Shown here piece after piece: positions 9,632 through 19,736 of a stretch of DNA of 64,000 nt. The first letter of the stretch is position 1. Each line of letters opens with the position of its first letter. The DNA comes from Micropruina sp. GTDB lineage: Bacteria > Actinomycetota > Actinomycetes > Propionibacteriales > Propionibacteriaceae. Location of the stretch: NCBI GenBank assembly GCA_016711205.1, contig JADJTM010000001.1, positions 558,001 to 622,000 on the forward strand, written 5' to 3'. The notes under the pieces are model-generated. The model was not told where the DNA came from. It saw only the letters and a program-made list of their open reading frames with translations, and ran no database searches. The translations under genes were made by a program, and so were the position numbers.

Positions 9632-10009
9632 CTAGGGGTGGTCGGTGTTGGGGTGTGTGGATAGGGAGACTTCGGCGAGCCGGAAGGTCTCGGCGAGCGC
9701 CGCTCGCCAACTGGCCAGGTCGCGCGACAAAGTCACCCAGGTGAGTGCGCGGTCGATCTCGTCGTACTGATGGATGAGCCAGTTGCGGTTGGCGATGGCA
9801 TCCGTCCAGACCATTCCCGGCGGCGGTTCGACCTCTGCCCGCGCGAGTCGTCCGGCGGCTTCTCCGAGCTTCATCATCAACGAATCGCCGGCCTCCTGCA
9901 GGAGCCCGTCCGCGGCGTACACGTCCCGACCGCGCATGACGATGTCATCAGCCAGGGACAGCCAGTCACGGATGTGCAGCAACTCCTTGGCCACCCTCCG
10001 GTCCATCAC
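9632..10009 (-). CDS. hepT: HepT-like HEPN ribonuclease toxin
   Basis: A 125 aa all-helical protein of the HepT/DUF86 HEPN family. The signature ANRNWLIHQYDEID contains R-x4-H followed by the conserved Y, the catalytic RNase motif. The start is the GTG at 10009, overlapping the MntA gene by 4 bp (GTGA); the ATG at 10006 is an alternative. In HepT/MntA pairs the HEPN toxin cleaves RNA and is silenced by AMPylation of its tyrosine by MntA. The gene order, nucleotidyltransferase first and HEPN second, is the usual one. Confidence 0.85.
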   Translation of the reverse strand: MMDRRVAKELLHIRDWLSLADDIVMRGRDVYAADGLLQEAGDSLMMKLGEAAGRLARAEVEPPPGMVWTDAIANRNWLIHQYDEIDRALTWVTLSRDLASWRAALAETFRLAEVSLSTHPNTDHP

Positions 10010-10479
10010 AGCAGCACCGCTTCGGACCGAATGTCGTCGTCGATCACAGCCTTGAGGCCGCCGTAGGTGATGAGGTCCACCGGTCGGCCGAGGATCTCAC
10101 CGAAGATGTCGCGGAGTCCCACGAGTTCCTTGATGGCTGAATCGGCAGGGGCCTCCACCAGCAGATCGATGTCGGAGTCGGGACGCGCGTGGCCCTGAGC
10201 CACCGAACCGAACACCGCCAACCGATCAAAGCCCCTTGACTGGGCGACGTCCACAAGGATGGGCGAGGCGGCCCGCAGAAGGACCTCCGGATGAATGTCG
10301 GAGAGATCGCGTGCCGCCTTCAACTGCTGGCTCACAGCGGACTGGCTAACGCCCAGGGCCGCGGCAATCTCGCGTTGACTGGAACCAGTCGCGGAAAGCG
10401 CGCGCAACGCTAGAAGGCGGCGCAGCCGCGCAGACTCCTCCCGGGACCGCGCATCTCGATATTCCGCAACGAGGCTCAT
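10006..10479 (-). CDS. mntA: MntA-like nucleotidyltransferase antitoxin with HTH
   Basis: A 157 aa protein with two parts. Residues about 15-65 are a helix-turn-helix (SSQREIAAALGVSQSAVSQQ), giving autoregulation. Residues about 85-157 are a minimal nucleotidyltransferase with GSVAQG and SDIDLLVE, the GSx(n)DxD active site. It would AMPylate and neutralise HepT. Fusion of the HTH to the transferase is common in the Mnt family. It starts at the ATG at 10479, and the TGA stop overlaps the HepT start. Confidence 0.85.
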   Translation of the reverse strand: MSLVAEYRDARSREESARLRRLLALRALSATGSSQREIAAALGVSQSAVSQQLKAARDLSDIHPEVLLRAASPILVDVAQSRGFDRLAVFGSVAQGHARPDSDIDLLVEAPADSAIKELVGLRDIFGEILGRPVDLITYGGLKAVIDDDIRSEAVLL

Positions 10480-10680
10480 AAGGCAACCTTATCTTGATGG
10501 TCAAGACGGCAGACGTGCCGGGGGACCGGCGACCCACACCGCCCCGCAGCAGTTCCGGCCGTATGCAGTGACTCAGGGCGATGTGCCAGCCCGTCGGCTT
10601 CTGGTCGGCGGGCTCATCCCCTCCGTTAAGATGCGGGTTGCCGCCTACTCCGGCGGGCGGCGCTCTCGCAATGACGACCG

Positions 10681-13175
10681 ATGTTCGGGCTTGCTTCACG
10701 GTCCATTCGGGGGTCGGCGGCAGGACTCGGACAAGTGAGGTCGATAGTGGGTGGGCCGCCTGGCGACGACGCCTTGGCCGGTGCTGGGGTCGGAGCTCTC
10801 TACCGTGCCCTGACCGATAGGTCTGAGTCGATCGCGTCCGCGGCCTACGAGTTCACATGGCAGAAGGACAAGGCTTACGTCGCCGTGATCGACGGTGCGC
10901 TTCAAGACTTGACCAAAGGGCTCGGTCGCGGGCTGGCACCCAAGCCACGTTGGCTTGACGGCCTGGTCCAACGGGAACTCCGCGCCGCGTCGACGACTTT
11001 CTGGTCAGGTGAGCGATTCGTTCGGGTTCGTCGCTTGGAGAGGCTCGGTCTCATCGAGCTCGAGCCGGACGACACCTACGTCCTGGCCATGATCAGTTCG
11101 CTGGGCACCGACAGACCCGCGAAGCTCCGGTCTGACCCCGAGCTTGTCGAACGCGCGTTGTGGCGACTGTTCGAGGTCGAAGGGGGTGGCGAAGTCAGCC
11201 TGACCAACGTCGATCGCTTCGACGGTGAGGAGTGGCGCAAGACCTTCCTGGCACTTGTGGCCGACGGAACGCTCGATCGGGCGCGGGTGCTGGCGGGATG
11301 CCTCAGCGCGCTCGGCCGAGACTTCGCCGCGTATCGGGCTTCCTGGTTCTCGGCGACGTACCTGGCTCTCCAACCCACGGTCCACGAGACTGCGGAGTTC
11401 CAGTCAGAGATCCGTCGGTTGCTCAGCTCGGGAGTGCCGGCGACGGTCGCCTTCGCGCTCAAGCAACTGCTCCGGGTACACGCCGCGGGCTTGCTGGCGG
11501 TCGAGGAGACTCTCGGCGATCTACCGCCAGCCGCCCTGGCGAAGGCGAAAGGTACCGCGATGAACGCGCTCCAGCTCGCCCGCAGCGGGGAACCCGATCA
11601 CCTGCCGGCAGTGATCCGTGTCGCGACGACCGCCCTTGGGAACCCGAACCCCGACGTTCAGCGAGCAGCCGCCGACCTGCTCCAGAAACACGACGGCACT
11701 CGCGTCCTCACCGCGGCAAGCGAATCCCTCGCTCCGAGCGTGCAGCACGACCTCGGTCTCGTCGTGACGCGAGAGCACGCCCAGGCGCGGCCCATGGCAC
11801 AACCCCTCGCGCCGCCGCCCAGGCCCGTACCGGCCCATGAACTCGCCGAACGCATCGCGGCGCTGATGGAGAACGCCTCCGACGCCCTCGAGTTCGAAGT
11901 TGTGCTCGCAGCGCTCGCGACTGCATCAGGCAGTGAGGCCCTGGCCCCGTTGCGTAAGCGCGCACGGCAAGTCGCCGATCGGGGTGCGCAGTCCGAACCT
12001 GATGCCGGGCGACTCTCAGAACTCATGGCGAGGCTCGTACTGACCCGTCTTGGTGAGCCGACCTCCACCGGCGAGCCGGGAACGCCCGCGCTCCGCTTCG
12101 TTGTGCGCCGCGTCGAGGAGCTGGGACAGACAGTGGCGCCACTACTTGCGACCCCGGACCTGCCGGGCGGCCGAGTCAGCCCTGCCGCCCTGGTCGAGCG
12201 GCTCCAGCGGAACCCGCATCCCCGCCACCACGACCTCATCGCCGCACTGCTCCGGCTTCATCCGGACGGTCGGGCCGGCTTCGGGGCGGCCAACGTTTCG
12301 CCCGCCGTCAGGTACGCCCTCGACCGAACCGAGCCACCCAAACGTCTGCTCCGCAACGGACGCCCCGGCCCAACAAGTTGGTGGGTGGCAGCTGAACGAT
12401 CCTGGGCACCCTACGGGCCTCGGACCGCACCGCACCTCCAGTCCGAGGTCCGCACTCACACCTGGGCTGAGGGCGGCAGGGAACGCACCCTCCGCTACGC
12501 CCACTTCGCTGTGCAGTCATCCGGACGTGGACCCGCGGCGGTCGACCAGCCAACCGAACTCCCGACCAGCAGCCGGCAGCATCAGTGGGGGACTCGGGGT
12601 TCGGCGACTGGGTTTCCACGATCGCTGCGATCTGGCCCCTCGATGCCGAGCATTTCCTAGCGATCGCTGGCCTGTCGACCCTCGAGTCCGGAAGCTCGAC
12701 CGAGGTGGCACACGACGTTCCCCGCGTCCTCGACGCCCTGGCCCGACACCCCGGCCACATGGGCGCTCTCGCGGTACACGCCCTTGCCGCGGGCATCTCT
12801 GCGACAAGACGCGACTACCGGTTCCACGCGGTCGACGCGTTCGTCGACCTCGTCCCAACTGGCCGCATCGCCACAAGCGACATCGCCTCCGTCCTCGCCA
12901 AACACGCCCAGGCGTGGCCAGCGAGCAGATGGACCGAATCGCTCACTGCGATCGGTCAGGCCCCCGGCGGAAGCCCGGTCGTCCTCGAACTCCTAACCGT
13001 GCTACTGCCTCAGGTGCCGCTTGGTCATCGCGGCCTGAACAGCCTGCTCGATCTGTTGCGCGACCAGACGATCAGGCATGGCGCGATGGTCACCGATCCA
13101 TTCCTGCGGCAATGGCTCGGTGAGTTCTCCGGAACCTCGCCAGTAGCCCGAACCGCCGCCCAATTGCTCCGGTAG
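10681..13175 (+). CDS. DUF6493-like protein, first copy (frameshifted)
   Basis: Two frames form one protein of about 830 aa. Frame 1 runs from 10681 (or the GTG at 10738) through helical repeats to about 12550. The conserved C-terminal part (GFGDWVSTIAAIWPLDAEH onward) continues in another frame to 13175. Features shared with the copy at 14541-17033 are DGTLDRARVLAGCLSAL, ALQPTVHE, and a VAFALKQLLRV alpha-solenoid stretch. The family is known as a domain of unknown function in Actinobacteria, often near SWIM proteins. It ends 9 bp before the SWIM gene, so all three are one operon. A single-base indel explains the split; I cannot tell error from mutation. Confidence 0.65.
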
Positions 13176-13184
13176 GTTTCGATC

Positions 13185-14544
13185 ATGGCGACGGTCGCGG
13201 ACGAACAGACGTACACCTACTTGCGCCCGTCGGCCCTGACCTTTGCCGAGGGGCGCGCGGACCTGATGCTCGCCACAAGCGGCGGGCGGACAGCCACCGG
13301 CCCAGCCGCTCACCCGGTGTTTTTCGACGGTTTCCTCGGCCACCGAGCAGGCAGCTACCGCACTGCTGGCAGTCGCCAAGGTTGCTCGGACCCGCTTCTA
13401 TACCCCGCCCGGGATGGTGGCGGCGATCCTCCGTGCCGCCGACCCGGTCGTCACCAGTAACGGCGACCGACTCCGGTTCGAGAGCTTCTCAGCCTGCTGT
13501 GGGGTCTACGCACGCTTCGACGCCTTGCCCGGCAGCCTGGACGGCCACGTCATCGACACCGGCACCACCAACGTCGACTTCAACCCACCGATGCGCGACG
13601 CACTTGCCCGCATCGGCAGCCTCGAACCCCTCCATCTCCAGGTTGGGGAGGACGTCGTCGTGCGCACACTCGACGCCGCAGTAACCGAAAGGAAGGTCCC
13701 GTTACCCGAACGCTGGCTGAAAGGGTTCGCTGAGGTCCAACTGGCGTCAGCGTCCGTCACGCCGGCCTTCGAGGTCTCGGCATCCGAGGCCCGCACGTTC
13801 ATTCGCGGGCTCCCTAGCTCAGCCGGCCGTAAGCCGGTGTGGGTGGTGCCGGCGGCTCGGGGTCTGCGGATCACGACCCGGCCGACACCTGATGGAGTAT
13901 CCCTGTCCGGGCTCGACCGGCTGAAGCCGTTCGAACCACTGCTCCGGTTCGCGCGATCACTGCGTGCCTACGCCGGCCCACACGACCCGCAGGGCGCCAC
14001 CGGGCTCTGGGAGCTTGAACTCGAAGATGCGCGACTCATCCTCACCCTGAGCCCGGAATCCAGCCGGGGATTCTCCGGGGAGGGCGGCGTGCTGTGGGAT
14101 CTCGCGGACGATGACTCCGCCGACGACGCCGAACTGATCTCAGCGCTGCTCGCCTACGAACCCCGGATCGACATCGCGGACCTCGCAGCCCAGTCAGGCC
14201 TGACCGAGGGACGGGTCGTGCGCGCACTTGGCCAACTCGGGGCTGCCGGCCGAGTCGGCTACGACGCCGCAGAAGGCGCCTACTTCCATCGCGAGCTTCC
14301 CTACGACGCCGACCGTCTGGCCGCCATGCACCCTCGGCTTCGAGATGCCCAAGCGCTCGTCGACGCCAGCGCCGTGCGGCTCGACGGCGAGACCGCCTTC
14401 GTTCGCAGCGGCGACATCCACCACGTCGTGCGGCGCACGCCAGACGGCGACCGATGCACCTGCCCTTGGTTCGCCAAGTACAAAGGCAGCCGCGGACCCT
14501 GCAAACACGTACTCGCCGCCGACCTGGTCCGGAGACGCCAGTGA
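13185..14544 (+). CDS. SWIM zinc-finger protein (frameshifted)
   Basis: About 450 aa when a one-base shift near 13342 is repaired. FFDGFLGH should run on into ATALLAVAKVARTRFYTPPG, which is present in the next frame. The N-terminal half (YLRPSALTF, RLRFESFSACCGVYARFD, DGHVIDTGTTNVDFN) is typical of actinobacterial SWIM-family proteins. The C-terminal SWIM finger has CTCPWF...GPCKH, i.e. CxC...CxH zinc ligands. A winged-helix-like segment (LAAQSGLTEGRVVRALGQLG) precedes it. SWIM domains bind DNA or protein. Its stop overlaps the next gene's GTG by 4 bp, so the two are coupled. Confidence 0.8.
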
Positions 14545-17033
14545 CGGACTTCGAGGATGCCGTCCGAGTACTCGAGACAGCCAACCGAGCAGAAGTACTC
14601 GCTCTCCTCCTCGGGTTCTCCGACCAACAGCGGAAGACGTTCGGCCCCAAGTTCCGTCACTGGCTCACCCACGGGTCCGACGCCCACGTGCCCCGCGAGC
14701 GCGAGTCACTGGCCGTCGTCGCGACTGCGGGCGGAGTTCGTCAAGCGATGCTGTTTGCCACCCACGGTTGGGGGCTCACCGAGGAGTTCGTCGAGGACGC
14801 CGTCCACGTCCTCGCAAGGCGCTCACCCTCCTGGCTCCCAGACTTCGTCGAGGCTGTCCTTAACGAAGAGGGCTCCTGGAACTGGCGAGTCGCACGCGGC
14901 CTAGTCAGGCACGACCTCGTACCCACCCCCGACAACCCCGAGTACTACCGGGGAACGGTCCGTGGCCTCCCCGACCACAACTGGCACAACCGGCGGCCCC
15001 TGACAGACCAGCTCGCGAAGGACCCCGGACTCATCGGAGACCATCTCCTCACCATGCTGGCCACCGAAGGGACCGGGAGACTGCTCGCGTTCCACGACCA
15101 CTACATGGAATCGACCTACGACCACCTGCCCGAGGTCATGCCTTACCCGCAAGGCACCTGGCGGGCCGCGCTGGTTGCCCTCACACAAGACGGCCAGCTG
15201 GATCGCAGCCGACTGCTCGACGCTGTGCTTGCCGCACCCCTCAGGGACTGGGCGGCAGCAGACCTCGGCTGGTACGTCGGCATGCACGACGCGCTTGCGC
15301 CGACCCTCGACGAGGTCGCCACGCGACAGGCAACCTACGCACGCCTGCTCACGGTCGAACATGGCCCCTCCGTCAAGCTCGCACAGCGAGAACTCGCCCG
15401 CATCCTCAGACACGACCAGTTCAATCCCGCCACTCTCGTCGACGCAAGCGCTGCGACGCTCAGCCGATCCGACAAGGCCAGCGTCTCGACACAGCTGCGG
15501 CTGCTCGACAGACTCCACAAGGCCCACCCGCACACCCCCATCGCCGATACGGTTCGGCTGGCAACCCAGCACAACCGGCCCGACATCCGAGAGCAGGCCT
15601 CCAGACTCCTCACGAGTCTCGGTGAGGTCACCGATAGCCAGGAGGTGGTTGGCGCATTCATCGTTCCCGCGGGCGAGGCTCGGGTGCCTGTCGGGGCGAT
15701 CGACCCGGTCACGTCCCCCGACGAACTGGTCGAGGTGCTGCTGGCGCTGATCGAGGAGATTGACCCCATCAGTATGGAGCGGGCCATCGACGGCCTGCTC
15801 CGCTTTGCGGACGCCCGCCCACGGGCCGCTGACCTACTGCTCCGACGAGCCAGCGAAGGCGACCTCTACTCCGAGGACCCCCGGATCGCTGCTGTCGTTC
15901 TCGCCCGAGCCTGGCTCACGCCCCGCCGACGCTTCCGCGACGGCGATTGGTCGATCGTGCTCGGCCAGACCGTGCTTCCAACCAATGCCGCGCTGCCGGA
16001 GACCGTCGTCGGAGCGCTCGGCCGCCGACTTACCGGGGTCGCCCACGCCATCCGAACCGGCGGGTGCGCCTCCGTCGCCATGCCGTCGGCAGCGGACGGC
16101 ACCATCGACGCAAACAGCCTCAGCAGACGCCTCGCGTCGACCCAGCGGCGCCACGAACCGCCGGAACTCGAGCTGGGGATCGCCCTCGTCCGTGTGCCCC
16201 CCGCCGATCGGAGCCAAGTGGGCATGCCCTCCTGGCTCCGCAGGTCACGGTCTGTGAGTCGGGTCATCGATGCCCCGCCGCACAACTGGACCCGTCGCGT
16301 CGTCGAATATCGCCGCATGAAATGGGAGCCGGAGCGGCGAATCCCCGTTTTTGGTGACCCTGCTGCCCGCGAGGGCGATGGACTCGACGGGATCCAGCCC
16401 AGGCGCCAACCCGAAAGAACCGCCGGCGAAGAACAGGCGTACGGAGATTACGAGCCACGGTTCGAACAGACACTGGCACTCGCAGCTCTTCTCCTGCCGC
16501 ACGACCCCGACGTCCTCGCAGCCCACGCCCACCCCTACCTCCACCGAGATCTGCGCAAGGACCGCAGCGTGAGCATCCCCATCCTTGACGCCCTGGCACG
16601 GGCACGGACCATCAACGGCGATCCCGAATCGTCCGCACTCGTCCTCGGTCTGGCAGCCAAGGACGCACGGGCTCGCACCGCCGCCCAGGACGCGGTTTTC
16701 GATCTCGCCCGACACGGCCACCTTCTTGGCGCCACTCTCGGACGACAAGCCGCACTCCACCTCGAGGACGACATCGTCGTGGGGCAACGCATCAGTTCGG
16801 GACTGGCAGAAGTCGCGCGCTCAGGCGAGGCGACCGTCATGCCCGTCCTCGACGCGCTAGAGGCCATGATGCCCGCACTAACCCAGCGCAAGGACGCCGG
16901 CACCTTTGTCCAACTGGCAGCCGACCTCGCCGAGCGGACCAGACGCACCATCCAAGTGCCAGACGAACTCCTCACCCTCGCCGAGAGCAAGTCAACCTCC
17001 ATGCTGGCCAAGGCCGCTCGCCGATTGATCTGA
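14541..17033 (+). CDS. DUF6493-like alpha-solenoid protein, second copy
   Basis: An intact protein of about 830 aa starting at the GTG at 14541 (VTDFEDAVRVLE). It appears rich in HEAT-like helical repeats (LLTVEHGPSVKLAQRELARI; ADTVRLATQHNRPDIREQAS). It has the family segment DGQLDRSRLLDAVLAAPLRD, then LGWYVGMHDALAPTLDEVA, and a C-terminal repeat region (ALAALLLPHDPDVLAAHAHP). No catalytic motif is visible, which suggests a scaffold or sensor. It is a diverged paralogue of the product of 10681-13175. The last 42 bp overlap the convergent integrase gene, showing how tightly this operon abuts the element's recombination end. Confidence 0.7.
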   Translation: MTDFEDAVRVLETANRAEVLALLLGFSDQQRKTFGPKFRHWLTHGSDAHVPRERESLAVVATAGGVRQAMLFATHGWGLTEEFVEDAVHVLARRSPSWLPDFVEAVLNEEGSWNWRVARGLVRHDLVPTPDNPEYYRGTVRGLPDHNWHNRRPLTDQLAKDPGLIGDHLLTMLATEGTGRLLAFHDHYMESTYDHLPEVMPYPQGTWRAALVALTQDGQLDRSRLLDAVLAAPLRDWAAADLGWYVGMHDALAPTLDEVATRQATYARLLTVEHGPSVKLAQRELARILRHDQFNPATLVDASAATLSRSDKASVSTQLRLLDRLHKAHPHTPIADTVRLATQHNRPDIREQASRLLTSLGEVTDSQEVVGAFIVPAGEARVPVGAIDPVTSPDELVEVLLALIEEIDPISMERAIDGLLRFADARPRAADLLLRRASEGDLYSEDPRIAAVVLARAWLTPRRRFRDGDWSIVLGQTVLPTNAALPETVVGALGRRLTGVAHAIRTGGCASVAMPSAADGTIDANSLSRRLASTQRRHEPPELELGIALVRVPPADRSQVGMPSWLRRSRSVSRVIDAPPHNWTRRVVEYRRMKWEPERRIPVFGDPAAREGDGLDGIQPRRQPERTAGEEQAYGDYEPRFEQTLALAALLLPHDPDVLAAHAHPYLHRDLRKDRSVSIPILDALARARTINGDPESSALVLGLAAKDARARTAAQDAVFDLARHGHLLGATLGRQAALHLEDDIVVGQRISSGLAEVARSGEATVMPVLDALEAMMPALTQRKDAGTFVQLAADLAERTRRTIQVPDELLTLAESKSTSMLAKAARRLI

Positions 17034-18272
17034 GCGTCCGGCCCCGGGCCATTGCGACGGAAGCTCGCCCGCGGCCATTGCGGACAGACGAACAGCAAGA
17101 TCGGCTTGACGATCCGCCGCGGCGTGCTGGTAGATCAAGGCAGCCTGCGGCGTGGAGTGGCCGAGGCGGTCCATCAGTTCGCGCATGGTGGCTCCGGCCT
17201 GAGCGGCCATGGTGGCGCCGGTGTGGCGGAGGTCGTGGAAACGTAGGTCGGGTCGGCCGATCGCCTTGCGCGCTCGCCTGAAGACCTTGTACATGCTGCC
17301 GTGGTGCATGTGACTGCCCTCGGTGTTGGGAAACACCAGTCCATCAGGGCCGGGCACCGCGTAGCGCTCGATGTGAGCCCGGAGCAGCGGCACGAGGTGG
17401 GGCGGGATGGCCACGTCCCGGATGCCGGCGTCCGACTTCGGTGTCGAAACCACCGGAGTGTGCGCCGTGGGCCAGGTGACAGCTCGGCGTATGTGCAGCC
17501 AGCCGGCGCTGTCGTCGTCAGCCAGCTCGATGTCGTGGCGCCGGAGTTCGGTGAGTTCGCCGAAGCGCAGCGCGCACCAGGCCGCGGTGAGAATCAGGAC
17601 TCGATAGCGGTCCGGCAGTTCGGCGACGAGGTTCGCCAGCTGCGCCAGAGTCGCGGGCTGGACCTTGCGCAGGCGGCTCGTGGCCCCGGCTGCCCGGATG
17701 CGGCACGGATTGACGTCGATCAGTTCGTCCTCCACTGCACCGTTCAAGACATTGTGGAGGAGCGCGTACAGATGCGCTCTCGCCGCAGGCTTCGTCCGGT
17801 CCAAGGTGGCGTACCACTCTCGGATGTCGGCTCCGGCGATCTCGTCGACGTATCGCTTGCCGAACGCCGCAACCAGGTGCTTCATGATGCCGGTGTACTC
17901 GCGGATGGTGGACGGCTTCAGTTCGCGTCCGGCGAGCCAGCGGGCCGAGTACTCGGCGAAGGTCTGGGCCGGTCGCGCGGGTGGGGGAGCGGGTCGCCAA
18001 CGGTGCTCGATGATCTCGGCTTCACGCGCGGACACCCACGCGCTGGCGTCGCCCTTCGTCAAGAAGGTGGTCGGAGCGTTGATCCAGGGGGCTCGGTCAG
18101 GGCCGCGGTAGGAGGGGTCCGGATAGCGCGCCCGCCATCTGCCGGACGGGAGCTTCGACACGTTGCCGAAGACCCGGCGACTGTGCGAACGTGCGGGCCG
18201 TGCTCGAGGAGCCTCGACGGCCCTGAGCTGGACAACATTCTCAGTCCTCCTGGCGGCGCTCTGTGGTGACAT
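16992..18272 (-). CDS. int: Tyrosine site-specific integrase
   Basis: A 426 aa phage-type integrase. Residues about 35-120 hold a SAM-like/AP2-type arm-binding region (KLPSGRWRARYPDPSYRG). Residues about 125-200 are the core-binding domain (TFAEYSARWLAGRELKPSTI). The catalytic domain has the expected R (CALRFGELTEL), K-region (TPKSDAGIRDVAIP), HxxR (HDLRHTGAT), H (LGHST) and nucleophile Y (LIYQHAA). The start ATG at 18272 lies about 300 bp from attR, on the attR side of the element. It would recombine the 21 bp tRNA-Pro core. Confidence 0.95.
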   Translation of the reverse strand: MSPQSAARRTENVVQLRAVEAPRARPARSHSRRVFGNVSKLPSGRWRARYPDPSYRGPDRAPWINAPTTFLTKGDASAWVSAREAEIIEHRWRPAPPPARPAQTFAEYSARWLAGRELKPSTIREYTGIMKHLVAAFGKRYVDEIAGADIREWYATLDRTKPAARAHLYALLHNVLNGAVEDELIDVNPCRIRAAGATSRLRKVQPATLAQLANLVAELPDRYRVLILTAAWCALRFGELTELRRHDIELADDDSAGWLHIRRAVTWPTAHTPVVSTPKSDAGIRDVAIPPHLVPLLRAHIERYAVPGPDGLVFPNTEGSHMHHGSMYKVFRRARKAIGRPDLRFHDLRHTGATMAAQAGATMRELMDRLGHSTPQAALIYQHAAADRQADLAVRLSAMAAGELPSQWPGAGRSDQSASGLGQHGG

Positions 18273-18572
18273 GCTCTGTTCATCTCCCCTTGTCAGCAGC
18301 TATTGCGTGGAACAACGATCTGCCTGGACTGACAGGTTTCGGTGGCCGGGATGCACTCTCGGCCGATGGTCTATGGTTGGTCCACACCCGGTTGGGTCGA
18401 GGGCTGCCATAGCCGAATTCTGTCTGTCGAAAACCGAGAATAAGCGTGGAACGTGCATGTTACAAGGCGCGTGAAAAACAGCCATAAATAGCTCACTCCT
18501 GCACACTTCAGCATGAATAGAACCGCTAGCCAGAGGCATGTTTGCCCTAGTCAGACCGTGTTTTGGCTCCTA
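18273..18572. other. AT-richer integrase promoter and attachment arm region
   Basis: I see no gene. This 300 bp between the integrase start and attR is clearly lower in GC than the surrounding DNA. Near its end is AGAGGC-ATGTTT-GCCCTAGTCAGA (18535-18553), which resembles the GCCTTGT-AGAGGC motif beside both att cores. It is probably an arm or core-type binding site for integrase and excisionase, and carries the integrase promoter. Confidence 0.45.
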
Positions 18573-18593
18573 TTCAAATCCTGTCAGCCCGAC
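18573..18593 (+). repeat. attR: 21 bp copy of tRNA-Pro 3' end
   Basis: Exact repeat of 1721-1741 (T-loop through acceptor 3' end). No 5' half of a tRNA is present here, so this is an attachment-site scar, not a gene. It is followed by TTGGCCTTGTCAGAGGCCA, an inverted repeat matching the motif next to attL. Confidence 0.88.
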
Positions 18594-18880
18594 GTGTGTT
18601 TGGCCTTGTCAGAGGCCACTTTTCGATCACTTTCTCGCTCGCATGCAACTATCGTGCAATAAGCAATTCCAAATCGATAGTGTCAGCCCACGCTCATGAC
18701 GGCGTTCCGCACGTGTCGCCAGCCTCGGCCGCCGAGGTCGTGAAGACGGGTAGTCGAGTGCTGCCGAAGCCGTCGTGATGTGCGCGTGTCTGCTGTTCGA
18801 CAGCCCGAGTTGTCCGGATCGGGGGGTCCCCATCGGCTTAGTGGTTCAGGCACCACAGTCGAAGTGAGGAGAACCCGACC

Positions 18881-19102
18881 ATGTCAGCCAGTGCAGTCCC
18901 CAAGCCGGAGTACGTGTCGTTGCGGCACGCAGCCGTCATCTATGGCGTGCGTGTCGATCTCTTGCGCCAGCGGATCCTGACCGGCGAGCTTCCCGCGGTC
19001 CATGCCGGCCGTCGCCTCATCCGGGTTCGGCTTGATGACCTCAAGCGGGTGTTTCGGCCGGTGCCGTGCGCCGGCCGCAGGCCGCGTCTTCGCGCATGGT
19101 GA
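18881..19102 (+). CDS. Excisionase-like HTH protein beyond attR
   Basis: A 73 aa protein starting at the ATG at 18881 behind GAGGAGAA. YVSLRHAAVIYGV...LRQRILTGELPAV...GRRLIRVRLDDL closely parallels the Xis-like protein of 4936-5163. It lies outside the attL-attR unit, so it probably belongs to a second, decayed element integrated in tandem. It ends 24 bp before the convergent antitoxin gene. Confidence 0.75.
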   Translation: MSASAVPKPEYVSLRHAAVIYGVRVDLLRQRILTGELPAVHAGRRLIRVRLDDLKRVFRPVPCAGRRPRLRAW

Positions 19103-19125
19103 GCGATCCAGGATCACTCCACCCG

Positions 19126-19425
19126 TCACGCGACCGATTGGAAGTGGACGCGCAGTCCCAGCGCTCGGGCTACTTTCACGACCGTCGCGAAGGTGGGGTT
19201 GCCGCCGGCCGACAGCGCCTTGTAGAGGCCTTCACGGCTGATGCCGGCTTGTCGGGCGATCTCGCTGAGGTTGCGGGAGCGGACGATGGCTCCCAGTGCC
19301 TGGGTGATGACTGCGGGATCGTCGTCGCCCTCTTCGGTGACGGCTTCCAGGTAGGCGGTCACGTCTTCGAAGCTGTTCAGGTAGTCAGCCGGGTCGAAGG
19401 GGGCGAAGGTCTCGGTCGTGGTCAT
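19126..19425 (-). CDS. HigA-family addiction-module antidote
   Basis: A 99 aa protein of the COG3636-type antidote family. The N-terminal FDPADYLNSFEDVTAYLEA is the toxin-binding part. It is followed by the family's EEGDDDPAVITQALGAIVRS and the HTH EIARQAGISREGLYKALSAG ending in GLRVHFQ. The start ATG at 19425 overlaps the toxin stop by 4 bp (ATGA), with the toxin gene upstream. It neutralises the RelE-like partner and represses the operon. Confidence 0.88.
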   Translation of the reverse strand: MTTTETFAPFDPADYLNSFEDVTAYLEAVTEEGDDDPAVITQALGAIVRSRNLSEIARQAGISREGLYKALSAGGNPTFATVVKVARALGLRVHFQSVA

Positions 19426-19736
19426 GATTGGGCTCCCTTCCCGTCGTGCCAGGCCTGAGCGATGGTGTGCGCTTGGCGGATGTCGGCGTCCTGGCTGGAC
19501 TTGTCCCCGCCGGTGAGCAGCAGGATCAGCAGCTCCCCATCGCGCAAGTAGTAGACCCGGTAGCCCGGGCCGTAGTCGATCCGCAACTCCGAGATCCCCG
19601 CGCCGACCGGCTTTGTGTCCCCGGCGTTGCCGGCGATCAGTCGGTTGATACGGACCATGACACGTCCGGCGGCTCGACGGTCTCTGAGCTTGCGGAACCA
19701 CCGATCGAACGTTGCGGATCTCACAACCTCGACCAT
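19422..19736 (-). CDS. RelE/ParE-superfamily toxin
   Basis: A 104 aa toxin of the COG3657 RelE/HigB type. TFDRWFRKLRDRRAAGRV is the helical hairpin, IDYGPGYRVYYLRDG gives the beta strands with catalytic-type R and Y, and LLTGGDKSSQDADIRQA is the C-terminal family signature. It probably cleaves ribosome-bound mRNA. The toxin-first order matches this family. The module may stabilise the remnant element in which it sits. Confidence 0.88.
   Translation of the reverse strand: MVEVVRSATFDRWFRKLRDRRAAGRVMVRINRLIAGNAGDTKPVGAGISELRIDYGPGYRVYYLRDGELLILLLTGGDKSSQDADIRQAHTIAQAWHDGKGAQS

Noticed and set aside
18573..18593. Possible second tRNA gene
   Set aside because: Only the T-loop and 3' acceptor half are present, so it is an attachment-site repeat, not a tRNA.
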